Shown here piece by piece: positions 28,111 through 36,566 of a DNA stretch of 64,000 nt. Numbering within the stretch: the first letter of the stretch is position 1; each line of letters opens with the position of its first letter. The stretch comes from Spirosoma luteum DSM 19990. GTDB lineage: Bacteria; Bacteroidota; Bacteroidia; Cytophagales; Spirosomataceae. The stretch is from the NCBI RefSeq assembly GCF_000374065.1, contig NZ_KB893245.1, positions 806,001 through 870,000 on the forward strand, in the 5' to 3' direction. A program made the translations under genes and the position numbers. The notes under the pieces are model-generated. The model was not told the origin of the DNA and ran no database searches. It saw nothing but the letters and a program-made list of their open reading frames with translations.

Positions 28111-28698
28111 ATGATTGTTAAGACTAAAAAGTACGCACTAGATCAAAAAACGTACATCAATATCGCCCTGCGTCAATGGGTGAAAGACAACTGGAAGTGG
28201 GCATTTGTGCCATTGGGCCTCATTTTTCTGAATGTAATACTCAGTCTGACCGGCGTTTATCCTAACTACTGGATTTACATTGTTATCGTGCTCCTCACTA
28301 TTCTGTACGTGCTTTTCTGGGCGGTTCAGATTACGGGCATCGCCCAGATGGAGCAGAGCAAAGCCCTGTTTCAGAAGTATATCTACGAAATAGATAGCCG
28401 GCAGATTCTGATGCGCATTAATGCAAAGGAGGGTGGTATTCTGAAATGGGCGCAGATAGATAGTGTCATTAAAGATAAGAACGCCTACATTCTTTTTCTG
28501 GATAATGCCGAAGCCATGGCGAACGTAAAGGCGAACTGGCTGGCCAAAACCGTGACCAAAGGCCTGGCTAAAGCGCAGTTTTTATACCTGCCCTACAGCA
28601 TCTTCAACAGCGATAATGACCTGCGATTTACGGAAGCACTCCTTCGGCGTAAGGGCTTACTGCCCGGTGCTCCACTACCGGCCGAAACCGTGAAGTGA
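28111..28698 (+). CDS. YcxB-like membrane protein
   Basis: A 195-residue protein with two membrane helices near the N-terminus (FVPLGLIFLNVILSLTG and YWIYIVIVLLTILYVLFWAV), then a cytoplasmic domain. That domain matches the pattern of YcxB-like proteins: YIYEIDSRQILMRINAKEGG, then LKWAQIDSVIKDKNAYILFL and a C-terminal LYLPYSIFNSDNDLRFTEAL, in which a PH-like beta fold ends with the conserved phrase for leaving the membrane-facing helix. The function of the family is unknown. The gene appears to be transcribed alone from its own promoter. Confidence 0.75.
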   Translation: MIVKTKKYALDQKTYINIALRQWVKDNWKWAFVPLGLIFLNVILSLTGVYPNYWIYIVIVLLTILYVLFWAVQITGIAQMEQSKALFQKYIYEIDSRQILMRINAKEGGILKWAQIDSVIKDKNAYILFLDNAEAMANVKANWLAKTVTKGLAKAQFLYLPYSIFNSDNDLRFTEALLRRKGLLPGAPLPAETVK

Positions 28699-28774
28699 TA
28701 AGCTAAGGAACACCCGCAACAACTTTCCGGGGAAGTACTATTTTTTGTGTATTGGGTAAAAAAGGCAACCATGT

Positions 28775-29186
28775 ATGCAGTCCTCCTTTACGCTTACTAT
28801 CAACGCCTTCTCCGATGATAGCTGTACGCGTTTTGTCTGGCAAATCCTGAATTGCACATCGAACGCGACGAAAACGGCCACATCATTATCATGCCACCTA
28901 CTGAATTAGAAAGCAGTTTCACCAGTAATGATCTGCAAACCGAAGTGAGTATCTGGAATCGGAAAACGAAAGAAGGACGCGTTTCCGACTCCAATGGTGG
29001 TTATACACTGCCGATACATCCATGCGGGCATCCTATGTAGGGTGGGTCAGCAAAGAGCGGTTGATGAACGTGGTGCCGGAAGAACTAAAAAAGTTTGCCC
29101 ATGTATGCCCCTATTTTGTGATTGAAGTCCCGGAACGCCGAAGATGTACTCGTCGGCTTTACGATGAATGTATCCGACGTACTAAC
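28775..29186 (+). pseudogene. Broken Uma2-family endonuclease gene
   Basis: Remnant of a Uma2 (DUF820) PD-(D/E)XK nuclease-like protein. The pieces lie in three frames: INAFSDDS, then YAFCLANPELHIERDENGHI with IIMPPT, ending in GGYTLP; then ADTSMRASYVGWVSKERL to CPYFVIEVPE. Frameshifts fall near 28822 and 29010. The Glu of FVIEV is still visible, but the C-terminal half, including the rest of the nuclease core, is missing, so no active enzyme can be made. Uma2 genes are numerous in cyanobacteria and Bacteroidota and often decay. A good terminator follows. Confidence 0.85.
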
Positions 29187-29192
29187 TTTTTA

Positions 29193-29225
29193 ACAGAAAA
29201 ACCGACTTGAGGTCGGTTTTTCTGT
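29193..29225. terminator. Terminator after the Uma2 remnant
   Basis: Perfect 14-base arms ACAGAAAAACCGAC and GTCGGTTTTTCTGT around a five-base loop, with T runs inside the arm. It lies between the remnant and the convergent Dabb gene. Confidence 0.85.
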
Positions 29226-29252
29226 CTTCGGAATAACAAAAAAGTGTATCTT

Positions 29253-29648
29253 CTACTTTCCCTGATTCGTGAAATCCACTACGGTAATCTCATCAATCCA
29301 GGGGCCTACAATCTTCCCGAAGGCTGCGTGAGCCGGGTGGGGCAGGTAAGCATCACGGTCTTTTTCTGAATCGAAGGTCAGGATAAAGGCGTGGGTCAGG
29401 CCGTGGGCGTGGTTTTCCGGACTGTTGTTCGTTCCCCATTTCAGGTCCTTGATTTGGCTGATTTTTGTTGGTAAAGCCTCAAAAGCAGCTATGATCTCTT
29501 TTATCTTTTCGGGTGTTGCTTCGGCTTTAAACTTGAAAAGCACGATATGCTGAACGGACGTTGACTTCATTTTTTTTACGGGCGGTTTAGCAAAAGCACT
29601 AACGGATAGCAAAAACGCAACGGTTAGCAATGTGAGGGTTTGTTTCAT
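29253..29648 (-). CDS. Secreted Dabb (stress-responsive alpha/beta barrel) protein
   Basis: A 131-residue protein with a signal peptide (TLLTVAFLLSVSAFA) and one Dabb domain. The domain shows the typical opening VQHIVLFKFKAEATPEKI, the central SQIKDLKWGTNNSPE and the THAFILTFDSEKDRDAYLPH segment, followed by HAAFGKIVGPWIDEI. Dabb domains form dimeric alpha/beta barrels; exported versions are common in Bacteroidota, and their function is unknown. The icd gene lies upstream on the same strand, but a terminator sits between them, so this gene is probably transcribed separately. Confidence 0.88.
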   Translation of the reverse strand: MKQTLTLLTVAFLLSVSAFAKPPVKKMKSTSVQHIVLFKFKAEATPEKIKEIIAAFEALPTKISQIKDLKWGTNNSPENHAHGLTHAFILTFDSEKDRDAYLPHPAHAAFGKIVGPWIDEITVVDFTNQGK

Positions 29649-29680
29649 GACCTTGTTTTTTTAGACAAAGAAAAGAAAAA

Positions 29681-29712
29681 GACCGGTAAGGTGGTTGGAA
29701 ACCTAACCGGTC
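29681..29712 (-). terminator. Intrinsic terminator of icd
   Basis: On the minus strand GGACCGGTTAGGT-type sequence pairs with its complement over 12 bases with one mismatch, followed by a T-rich run (TTTTTCTTTTCTTT). It lies 24 bases after the icd stop. Confidence 0.85.
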
Positions 29713-29735
29713 CAGCCGGGAAAACACCCCAAAAA

Positions 29736-30959
29736 CTAAGCGGTAGTTAGTTTCGCTTTGAGGTTTGTATCCAGTGCTTCGAGGAAATCTTCGGTATTAA
29801 GATAATGCTCGTTGGCCGTTAGTTTCGTGCCAACCGGATAGGCCGACAGGGCCAAATCCTTCGTCATTTTGCCGCTTTCAACGGTTTCAACGCAAACGGC
29901 TTCCAGCGCATTGGCGAAGTCAATCAATTCCTGATTGTCATCCAGTTTGCCCCGGAAAGCCAGACCCCGTGTCCAGGCGTAAATCGACGCAATGGGGTTA
30001 GTTGAGGTTTTGTTCCCTTTCTGGTACTCGCGGTAGTGGCGCGTAACGGTACCATGGGCCGCTTCGGCTTCCATCGTTTCGCCATCGGGCGTAACCAGTA
30101 CGGACGTCATCAGACCCAGTGAGCCAAATCCCTGTGCTACGGTGTCCGACTGTACGTCGCCATCGTAGTTTTTACAGGCCCATACAAAGTTACCGTCCCA
30201 CTTTAGCGCGGAGGCAACCATGTCGTCGATAAGCCGGTGCTCGTAATGCACTTTGCCCATGAATTCGGCCTCGTAAATTTCCTGGAAAATGTCCTTGAAC
30301 CGACCGTCGTATTTTTTCAGGATGGTATTTTTGGTCGATAGGTACAACGGCCAGTTTTTTTGCAGGGCCATGTTGAAACAGGCTTTGGCAAAACCCCGGA
30401 TAGATTCATCCAGGTTGTACATACCCATAGCTACACCTGCACCGGGAAAATTGAAAACATTGTATTCCAGCACGGTTCCGTCTTCGCCTTCAAACTTCAT
30501 GGTCAGTTTGCCCTTGCCCGGTACCAGAAAGTCCGTAGCCCGGTACTGATCACCAAAGGCGTGCCGACCAACGATAATAGGGTATTTCCAGTTAGTAACC
30601 AGACGCGGAACGTTGTTCATTACGATAGGCTCACGGAACACGGTACCGTCCAGAATATTGCGGATAGTACCGTTGGGCGACTTCCACATCTGCTTCAGGT
30701 TGAATTCCTTAACCCGGTCTTCGTCGGGGGTGATGGTGGCACATTTAATACCGACACCGTATTGTTTGATTGCGTTGGCCGCGTCAATCGTTACCTGATC
30801 GTTGGTTTCATCGCGGTATTCGATGCCCAGGTCGTAGTACTTGATGTCAACGTCAACGTAGGGAAGAATCAGTTTGTCTTTAATGAATTTCCAGATGATA
30901 CGGGTCATTTCGTCCCCATCCAGTTCGACAACCGGATTTGCTACCTTAATTTTATTCAT
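29736..30959 (-). CDS. icd: NADP-dependent isocitrate dehydrogenase
   Basis: Converts isocitrate to 2-oxoglutarate in the citric acid cycle. The 407-residue length and motifs place it in the subgroup that includes eukaryotic IDH1/IDH2 rather than the E. coli type: [14 protein letters not shown] at the start, [19 protein letters not shown] for the isocitrate-binding Ser and Arg, [23 protein letters not shown] with the metal-binding Asp residues, and [15 protein letters not shown] for the NADP-binding part. The gene is a single transcription unit with a TAnnTTTG promoter upstream and an intrinsic terminator downstream. Confidence 0.97.
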   Translation of the reverse strand: MNKIKVANPVVELDGDEMTRIIWKFIKDKLILPYVDVDIKYYDLGIEYRDETNDQVTIDAANAIKQYGVGIKCATITPDEDRVKEFNLKQMWKSPNGTIRNILDGTVFREPIVMNNVPRLVTNWKYPIIVGRHAFGDQYRATDFLVPGKGKLTMKFEGEDGTVLEYNVFNFPGAGVAMGMYNLDESIRGFAKACFNMALQKNWPLYLSTKNTILKKYDGRFKDIFQEIYEAEFMGKVHYEHRLIDDMVASALKWDGNFVWACKNYDGDVQSDTVAQGFGSLGLMTSVLVTPDGETMEAEAAHGTVTRHYREYQKGNKTSTNPIASIYAWTRGLAFRGKLDDNQELIDFANALEAVCVETVESGKMTKDLALSAYPVGTKLTANEHYLNTEDFLEALDTNLKAKLTTA

Positions 30960-31036
30960 TGGACTGAGTTATAGATGATTGAAAATTATTCGAAAACCTG
31001 GCAGAACCGCCTGTGCATATGGTCGCCTGTGCGGTG

Positions 31037-31044
31037 CAAAGGTA
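31037..31044 (-). promoter_or_regulatory. -7 element TACCTTTG for icd
   Basis: On the minus strand this matches TAnnTTTG, 77 bases before the icd start codon. Confidence 0.5.
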
Positions 31045-31048
31045 GTAA

Positions 31049-31237
31049 ATTGAGTACATACTTGCTGACCAACGACACGGCGTTCTTACCGGAAAACGAA
31101 CGTGGGTAGCTTATCGGTGGACATACGTGCAGCTGTTGCCTGAGGGAAATAATCGATTGCCGGATGAAGTTGTGCCAGAATTGCCTAGTTTAGTCAGTCA
31201 GATTTTATTACACCACACCTGGATTCGCTATGCCTAA
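31049..31237 (+). other. Coding-like frame overlapping the start of the membrane ATPase gene
   Basis: Following an in-frame TAA at 31046, 62 codons run without a stop to the TAA at 31235 to 31237. The translation looks like protein (LADQRHGVLTGKRTWVAYRW early, LLPEGNNRLPDEVVPELPSL later, ending HHTWIRYA). There is no ATG; the first plausible start is the GTG at 31127, or a rare ATT. Its stop overlaps the ATG at 31230 of the next gene (ATGCCTAA), as in translationally coupled pairs. It is either a small gene with an unusual start or the C-terminal remnant of a lost gene. Confidence 0.4.
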
Positions 31238-32294
31238 AATAATTACCGGAAAGGACATTTTACGGCAACTGAAAGAAGACCTTATTGGTAAAGATTCGCA
31301 CCGCGGGGTTACGTTTACGTATAGTTGGCTCGCTAACCAGTTCGGTCATTTCTCGCTCGGTTTTATTGTCACCCTAATTCTTCACGCCATCCTTCGAGGG
31401 TTTGACTGCGTACATCATCCCGCAAATGGGGCTGCCGGGGGAGTGGCTGCGTTCTGGCTAATCTTTGAGTTGTATAATTTCCTGGGGCCGCTGTTATCCA
31501 ACCGGGTATCGCGGTCTAAGCGCCTGTTTATTCCCGGCAGGGAAAAGTACGTTTTTCAGCCTGATTGGTGGAACATCGGTTTCGATACAGCGACTGATGT
31601 TGGCTTTTTCTGGTTTGGCACTGGTTGGGCGTGGTTGTACGCTGACCCTGTTTTTGGAAAGTGGTTAATCATTTTGGGGATGTTTTTAATTTTGTTGATT
31701 CCAAGCCGCTATTGGTATGTTGCTAAGATGTACTTACAGGCCGCTGGATATCCGTTTCAGTGCCGAATAAGCCAGTGGACGTTTGCGATTAGTGAAGACG
31801 ATAAACGACTTGTGGATAATTTTCTGACTCCCTCACCAGCCAGACAGCATCTATTGATTTTTGGGGAGATGGGTAACGGAAAAACGGGCCTCGGTGTCGG
31901 TATTGCGACCGAATATTCGATCCAGCACAAAACCTGTTTTTATGTAACAGGCATGAAACTATACAGTATGTTCCCGGAGCGAATGGCCAGATCATTCACC
32001 AATATCAAAAATTTGTGGACCTGGCGTCAGGCTTCGTTGCTGGTGATTGATGATATAAACCCGGGTGGACAGATTGATGACCTGATCACACCGGAACGTT
32101 TTTTGGAACTGCTGGATGCTACCCCAACGAACCGAAATACACTGGTCAACAAAGACGTAATCTGGGTACTGGGTAACGAAGACAGCGATAAGCTACAGGG
32201 GAAGAAATGGGTCGATATGGTACACGAGATTGGCGTTGCCCGGAAAGATATTTATACAATACATCTCCCTCCCAAGGAAGTCAGGAGTAAATAG
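31230..32294 (+). CDS. Membrane-anchored DnaC/IstB-like AAA+ ATPase
   Basis: A 354-residue protein in two halves. Residues about 38 to 162 hold four hydrophobic segments (for example FSLGFIVTLILHAIL and KWLIILGMFLILLIP) with Trp/Phe-rich stretches between them. Residues about 185 to 354 form an ATPase domain: Walker A FGEMGNGKTGLG (near residue 212), Walker B LLVIDDINPG (near 270), a sensor-like VIWVLGNEDSDK and a C-terminal Arg-containing strand. The ATPase part resembles DnaC and IstB helicase loaders, which are normally soluble. No transposase, helicase or secretion gene is adjacent. I infer a membrane-tethered AAA+ protein of unknown purpose; secretion, defence and DNA positioning are all open. 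Confidence 0.7.
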   Translation: MPKIITGKDILRQLKEDLIGKDSHRGVTFTYSWLANQFGHFSLGFIVTLILHAILRGFDCVHHPANGAAGGVAAFWLIFELYNFLGPLLSNRVSRSKRLFIPGREKYVFQPDWWNIGFDTATDVGFFWFGTGWAWLYADPVFGKWLIILGMFLILLIPSRYWYVAKMYLQAAGYPFQCRISQWTFAISEDDKRLVDNFLTPSPARQHLLIFGEMGNGKTGLGVGIATEYSIQHKTCFYVTGMKLYSMFPERMARSFTNIKNLWTWRQASLLVIDDINPGGQIDDLITPERFLELLDATPTNRNTLVNKDVIWVLGNEDSDKLQGKKWVDMVHEIGVARKDIYTIHLPPKEVRSK

Positions 32295-32427
32295 GTCCGG
32301 ATTCCACCGTTTCCTGCCAATTGGGTACCCGGGTATAACCTGATTTGGGTAGTTGAGGTCCCGAATTGCCGTCGGTCCCTGGTGTTGTTCGCGCGGGACA
32401 TTAGCTGTTTTCGCCAGGGTTTGTATG

Positions 32428-33489
32428 CTACCTACCACTTCTCAGTACCAGAAACTCCGCTACCAGTGCCCGGCTATGGGCCTCGCATTGCCAGCGCATC
32501 TGCATGAGGGGCCGGTTGGCGAAGCGACGCACAAGGGGTTGTTCGTAGGCGGTTAGCAGTCCCGCAATGAAGAAATGAAAAGTGTTAATGTCCTGCTCAA
32601 TACCGTCGATTGAGATGGCGGGCGGGGGTTCGCCCAGGCGGATGAGTGCCGTGGCCAGCAGTAGCTTTTCCACCCGGTTGGGCGCATTCGCCATTTCCCG
32701 GTATGCATCATCAATCAGGCGCGGCCGAACGGATTCCAGTTCGGGAATGTAGAAGGCGGCAATAAGCCGCGCCAAATGATAAATAATCAGCGAGGTTCGG
32801 GCGTAGTGGGGAGCACATCGGAACGGTTCCGAAACGTACCGGCCCGATGCTACTACCGAGCGCAGGTAGGTGAGCGAATCAATGTCATGCTGATTCCGGG
32901 GCAGGTCATACTGATACATACAGTAGAGGATATTGCTCAGGGCGCAGGCGTCGAAATCGACGCCCATGTTTTTGCCAAACCAGGTCGAATACGCCCGGAG
33001 TGACTGGTAATCAGGGTAGGTATTGCGAATCTGGTAGCGGTTACTCCCATTAGCGTGCTGGCTCAGCTTATTTTTCAGCCATTGCTGTTCGGCCGGTGTG
33101 GGCTCGGTGGTCAGGTATACCATCGCCGTATCGTCAATGTCATCGGGGATACGGAAATGCTCGAAATGACGAAACACGTACCCGTTGGGAAAGTGCCGCG
33201 AGGGTTTGGTGGGCCAGAAGTTGTAGGTTGCCAACCCATCTTTATTCTGAAAGGCCGGGTAAGCTGCCACAGCCCGTTCGGTCAGTTGGTCAAGCTGCTT
33301 TTGGGCTTCTTCGGATACGAACTGGCGAAGTTGTTGCAGTGTAAAAACGGTGCAGGCCGTAAAAAAAACGTTCGTATCGGCTCGCTGGTACCCGATGCTG
33401 TCATTCCGCCGGACGGATGGAAACAGACCGGTTGGTTCCTGCAACCTGGCAATCTGCTGAATAATCGTTTCGGGTGTTAACGGGAACAT
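32428..33489 (-). CDS. Alpha-toroid protein with a DIDD (terpene cyclase-like) motif
   Basis: A 353-residue soluble, mostly helical protein without a signal peptide. Repeated helices of the type NVFFTACTVFTLQQLRQF and DACALSNILYCMYQY suggest an (alpha/alpha) barrel, as in prenyltransferases and class II terpene cyclases. At residues 117 to 120 it has DIDD followed by TAMVYL. This is the DxDD(TA) catalytic motif of class II cyclases such as copalyl diphosphate synthase and squalene-hopene cyclase. The protein is, however, much shorter than those enzymes, and no clear QW repeats are seen. The motif could be accidental. It is convergent with the ATPase gene and divergent from the GlmU-like gene. 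Confidence 0.6.
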   Translation of the reverse strand: MFPLTPETIIQQIARLQEPTGLFPSVRRNDSIGYQRADTNVFFTACTVFTLQQLRQFVSEEAQKQLDQLTERAVAAYPAFQNKDGLATYNFWPTKPSRHFPNGYVFRHFEHFRIPDDIDDTAMVYLTTEPTPAEQQWLKNKLSQHANGSNRYQIRNTYPDYQSLRAYSTWFGKNMGVDFDACALSNILYCMYQYDLPRNQHDIDSLTYLRSVVASGRYVSEPFRCAPHYARTSLIIYHLARLIAAFYIPELESVRPRLIDDAYREMANAPNRVEKLLLATALIRLGEPPPAISIDGIEQDINTFHFFIAGLLTAYEQPLVRRFANRPLMQMRWQCEAHSRALVAEFLVLRSGR

Positions 33490-33573
33490 CGTTTTGTAAA
33501 AGTACTGGTTGATACGTTCTCTTTTTCCAGATTAAGGTTAGATATTTACCCTCTAAATCCATTGTACGCATCG

Positions 33574-34764
33574 ATGCCAAACCTGATCTTATTCGACGAT
33601 CAATACATACGAACGGATTTGTTGCCGCTCACCTTCACGCGCCCGGTGTCGGGTATCCGCATTGGAATTCAGACACTGGTCGAGAAATGGGAAGGAGTGA
33701 TGGGGCAAAACGCCTTCTATTTGACCCTGTCTTATTTACGGGCCAAATTTCCTTACACACCCGGCCCCGACAACTGGTACGTAAACGGAGCCGTATGCCC
33801 CACAGAGGCTTTACGGGAAGCCATTCTGGCCCTGGAAAGCGGTGCCGGTTTGCTTACTCCCGACGGCCACGTGCTGGCCGTTCGGACGGAGGATGCCCTG
33901 CGAGTGGCCCCTACTGTTACGGATAAATACAGCTTTTCGGTCTTTTCGGAACCACTCACCCTGATTCTTAATCTATGGGACATTTTCGAACAAAACGGTA
34001 GTCAGATTCGGGCCGACTTTGCCCGGATAACGGCCGGACGAACATCCGCTCCCATTACCGACCCGTTTACCCGGTGCTACGCGCCCGAAAATATTTTTGT
34101 GGAAGAGGGTGCCAACATTCGGGCCGCTATCCTTAATGCTGAAAGCGGTCCCATTTACATCGGCCGTAACGCAACCATAAATGAAGGCTCCGTTGTACTT
34201 GGTCCTTTTTCGCTGGGCCATGATTCCACGATTAGCTGGAACAGCAAAATGCGGAACAACACCACCATCGGGCCTTATTGCAAAGTGGGGGGCGAGGTTG
34301 GTAACTCGGTTTTCTTTGGTTATAGCAACAAAAGTCACGACGGATTCCTGGGCAATTCGGTCATTGGTGAGTGGTGTAACCTGGGGGCCAACGTTAATAA
34401 CTCGAACCTGAAAAACGACTACAGCAACGTTAAACTGCATTCCTACGCCACCGGTCACCTCGAAGACACCGGCCGTATTTTCTGCGGCTTAACTATGGGC
34501 GATTTCACCAAAGCGGGTATCAGTACCATGTTCAACACCGGAACGGTGGTGGGCGTAAGTGCCAATATATTCGGAGCGGGTTACCAGCCTAAGTTTGTCC
34601 CTTCGTTTTCGTGGGGCGGGACCGATTCCGGGTTTACGCCCTACCGCATCGAAAAAGCCGTACAGGTAGCCCGCGAAGCGTTTGTCCGACGTAATAAAGC
34701 ATTCGACAAGGTAGAGGAAGGCATTCTGCGGGCCGTTTTCTTTTCGGTGGTTAGTGAATTTTAA
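33574..34764 (+). CDS. GlmU-like nucleotidyltransferase with left-handed beta-helix
   Basis: A 396-residue protein of the Bacteroidota GlmU-family group. The start at 33574 (MPNLILFDD) is preferred over an upstream TTG. The N-terminal 150 or so residues resemble a degenerate sugar-nucleotidyltransferase fold that begins with a short LPLTFTRPVSGIRIGI motif in place of the standard G-rich loop. Residues about 170 to 340 carry hexapeptide repeats ([LIV]GxxxxI pattern: YIGRNATINEG, VGGEVGNSVFFG, NLGANVNNSN), forming a left-handed beta-helix as in acyltransferases. It may act in cell-wall or LPS precursor supply, but substrates are unknown. holB begins 44 bases downstream. Confidence 0.85.
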   Translation: MPNLILFDDQYIRTDLLPLTFTRPVSGIRIGIQTLVEKWEGVMGQNAFYLTLSYLRAKFPYTPGPDNWYVNGAVCPTEALREAILALESGAGLLTPDGHVLAVRTEDALRVAPTVTDKYSFSVFSEPLTLILNLWDIFEQNGSQIRADFARITAGRTSAPITDPFTRCYAPENIFVEEGANIRAAILNAESGPIYIGRNATINEGSVVLGPFSLGHDSTISWNSKMRNNTTIGPYCKVGGEVGNSVFFGYSNKSHDGFLGNSVIGEWCNLGANVNNSNLKNDYSNVKLHSYATGHLEDTGRIFCGLTMGDFTKAGISTMFNTGTVVGVSANIFGAGYQPKFVPSFSWGGTDSGFTPYRIEKAVQVAREAFVRRNKAFDKVEEGILRAVFFSVVSEF

Positions 34765-34808
34765 CGATCCCTGTAACAGGATCAATCCAGTTTCTCTCGT
34801 TATCAAGC

Positions 34809-35957
34809 GTGTTATTTAACGAAATCATAGGTCAGGACGAAACGAAGCAACTGCTGCTGCGGTCGGTGAAAACCAATCATCTGGCCCACGCCCTGTTGTT
34901 CGACGGGCCAAGCGGGAGCGCTAATCTCACCCTCGCGCTGGCACTGGCGCAGTACGTGAACTGCGAGGAACGGCAGCAGTCCGGCATACTGGCCGACGAT
35001 GCCTGCGGACGGTGTGCATCCTGCATAAAGATCCAGAAATTCGTACACCCCGACCTGCACATGGTGTTCCCGGTGGCCAATCTGGCAAAGGGAAAAACGT
35101 CTGAAGCGTACCTGGCCGACTGGCGTAAATTCCTGCTTGATACGCCCTACCGTACACTGCCCGATTGGCTCGAAACCGTTGGGGCGGATAACAAACAGGG
35201 CAATATCTCGGCCGAAGAAGCCCGGACTATCCTGCAAAAATTATCCCTGAAAGCGTATGAGGGCGCGTATAAAATCATGCTCATCTGGTTGCCCGAACTC
35301 ATGAACGGACCATCGGCCAATGCGCTGCTGAAAGTACTGGAAGAGCCTCCCGCGCAGACCCTGTTTCTGCTGGTGACCAACCAGCCGGATAAGCTGCTGA
35401 TTACAATTTTATCCCGAACGCAGCGGATAGCGGTGCGGACCTTTACCGATGAAGAAGTAACGACGCACCTGCGCCAGCACCTGAACCTCGACGAAACAAC
35501 CGCCCGGCGCATGGCCTACCTGGCGGATGGCAATCTGGCCGAAGCCCTGAAACTGGCCAAACAGAACGATGCCCCCGCCCGAAGCAGTGGGCCCGACAAT
35601 CATACGTGGTTTGCCGACTGGATGCGGACCTGCTACCGGCAGGATTTGATTACCCTCGTTAAGCAGGCCGACCAGTTCGACGGGTTCAGCAAGGAAAAAC
35701 AGAAGGGGTTAATTGATTACAGCATCCGCCTGTACCGCGATTTATTTCTATGGCAACAGGGAGCCAGTGCCCTGCTGCGGCTACCCGATAATGAACTGAC
35801 ATTCGTTAAAAATTTTGCTAAATACCTGACTGTCGAGCACATCGAACAGATTGTAGCCGACCTCAACGAAGCCGCTTATCACCTCGAACGCAACGCCCGC
35901 GCCAAAATGATACTGCTGGATATGTCGCTCACGTTTAGCCGACTGATTCGTACCTGA
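34809..35957 (+). CDS. holB: DNA polymerase III subunit delta'
   Basis: Clamp-loader subunit delta' of the replicase, 382 residues, started with GTG. The N-terminal IIGQDETKQLLLRSV and HALLFDGPSGSANLTLALAL correspond to the Walker A region, but the loop reads GPSGSANLT with no Lys, as expected for delta', which does not hydrolyse ATP. Four Cys in CEERQ...CGRCASC form the zinc module. SAEEARTILQKLSLKAYEG, LLKVLEEPPAQTLFLLVTNQ and TILSRTQRI (the SRC-type segment) are typical of the family. It lies just after the GlmU-like gene and before a protease-like gene. Confidence 0.92.
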   Translation: MLFNEIIGQDETKQLLLRSVKTNHLAHALLFDGPSGSANLTLALALAQYVNCEERQQSGILADDACGRCASCIKIQKFVHPDLHMVFPVANLAKGKTSEAYLADWRKFLLDTPYRTLPDWLETVGADNKQGNISAEEARTILQKLSLKAYEGAYKIMLIWLPELMNGPSANALLKVLEEPPAQTLFLLVTNQPDKLLITILSRTQRIAVRTFTDEEVTTHLRQHLNLDETTARRMAYLADGNLAEALKLAKQNDAPARSSGPDNHTWFADWMRTCYRQDLITLVKQADQFDGFSKEKQKGLIDYSIRLYRDLFLWQQGASALLRLPDNELTFVKNFAKYLTVEHIEQIVADLNEAAYHLERNARAKMILLDMSLTFSRLIRT

Positions 35958-36013
35958 CTTTATACCTTTTTAGGTGTCAATATCCCCTGGTTGACCTGAA
36001 TTACAAAAGGCAT

Positions 36014-36490
36014 ATGCTTAATCCTAAACAAATAATCGGCATGACGGATCTGGTCGATTTCCCGGATTTAGGGTTATTCGACGTACAGGCTAAAGTCGAT
36101 ACGGGAGCTTATACATCGGCCCTGCATTGCAAGGAGGTTCGGCTTGTAAAGTTGGGCCAAAAGAAAATGTTACGTTTTTTATTAATTGACAAAACCGGAA
36201 AGGACTCCCGGCAGTTCTACAGCGACCAGTTCAGTCAGCGCATGATTCGCAACTCGTTCGGTGTGGCCGAAAAACGGTATGTTATCGAAACCCGCATCGT
36301 TTTGTTCGGCCGTACTATCCGAACGGAGTTTACGCTGGCCGACCGGGAAGCCCTTAAAAATCCGGTGCTGCTGGGGCGTAAGTTGCTCCGAAATCGGTTT
36401 GTGGTCGATGTGGCGCAGAAGAACCTCTCTTACCAGCAAAAACTCGATGGCGAGTTGCCTGATAATAGTCAACAGTCGTCGCTAGACTAG
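36014..36490 (+). CDS. RimB-like retropepsin-type protease
   Basis: A 158-residue protein of the family often called ATP-dependent zinc protease or RimB, a retropepsin-like aspartic protease. The active Asp lies in AKVDTGAYTSALHC (residues about 25 to 38), the standard DTGA motif, and the C-terminal VLLGRKLLRNRFVVDV is the second conserved block. RimB-type proteins act with RimK, which adds glutamates to ribosomal protein S6 or related substrates. Here rimK begins 76 bases downstream on the same strand, which strongly supports that partnership. The gene is probably cotranscribed with rimK. Confidence 0.85.
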   Translation: MLNPKQIIGMTDLVDFPDLGLFDVQAKVDTGAYTSALHCKEVRLVKLGQKKMLRFLLIDKTGKDSRQFYSDQFSQRMIRNSFGVAEKRYVIETRIVLFGRTIRTEFTLADREALKNPVLLGRKLLRNRFVVDVAQKNLSYQQKLDGELPDNSQQSSLD

Positions 36491-36566
36491 TGCTTGTTTC
36501 CTACAGCCTTACAGATACTGTTCATACCGTACCCGAACATAGTCTACTCAGCTATCAATAACTCCG

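Noticed and set aside
34809-34950. Active ATPase site in HolB
   Set aside because: The Walker A loop lacks the Lys, as known for delta' subunits; it is normal, not a defect.
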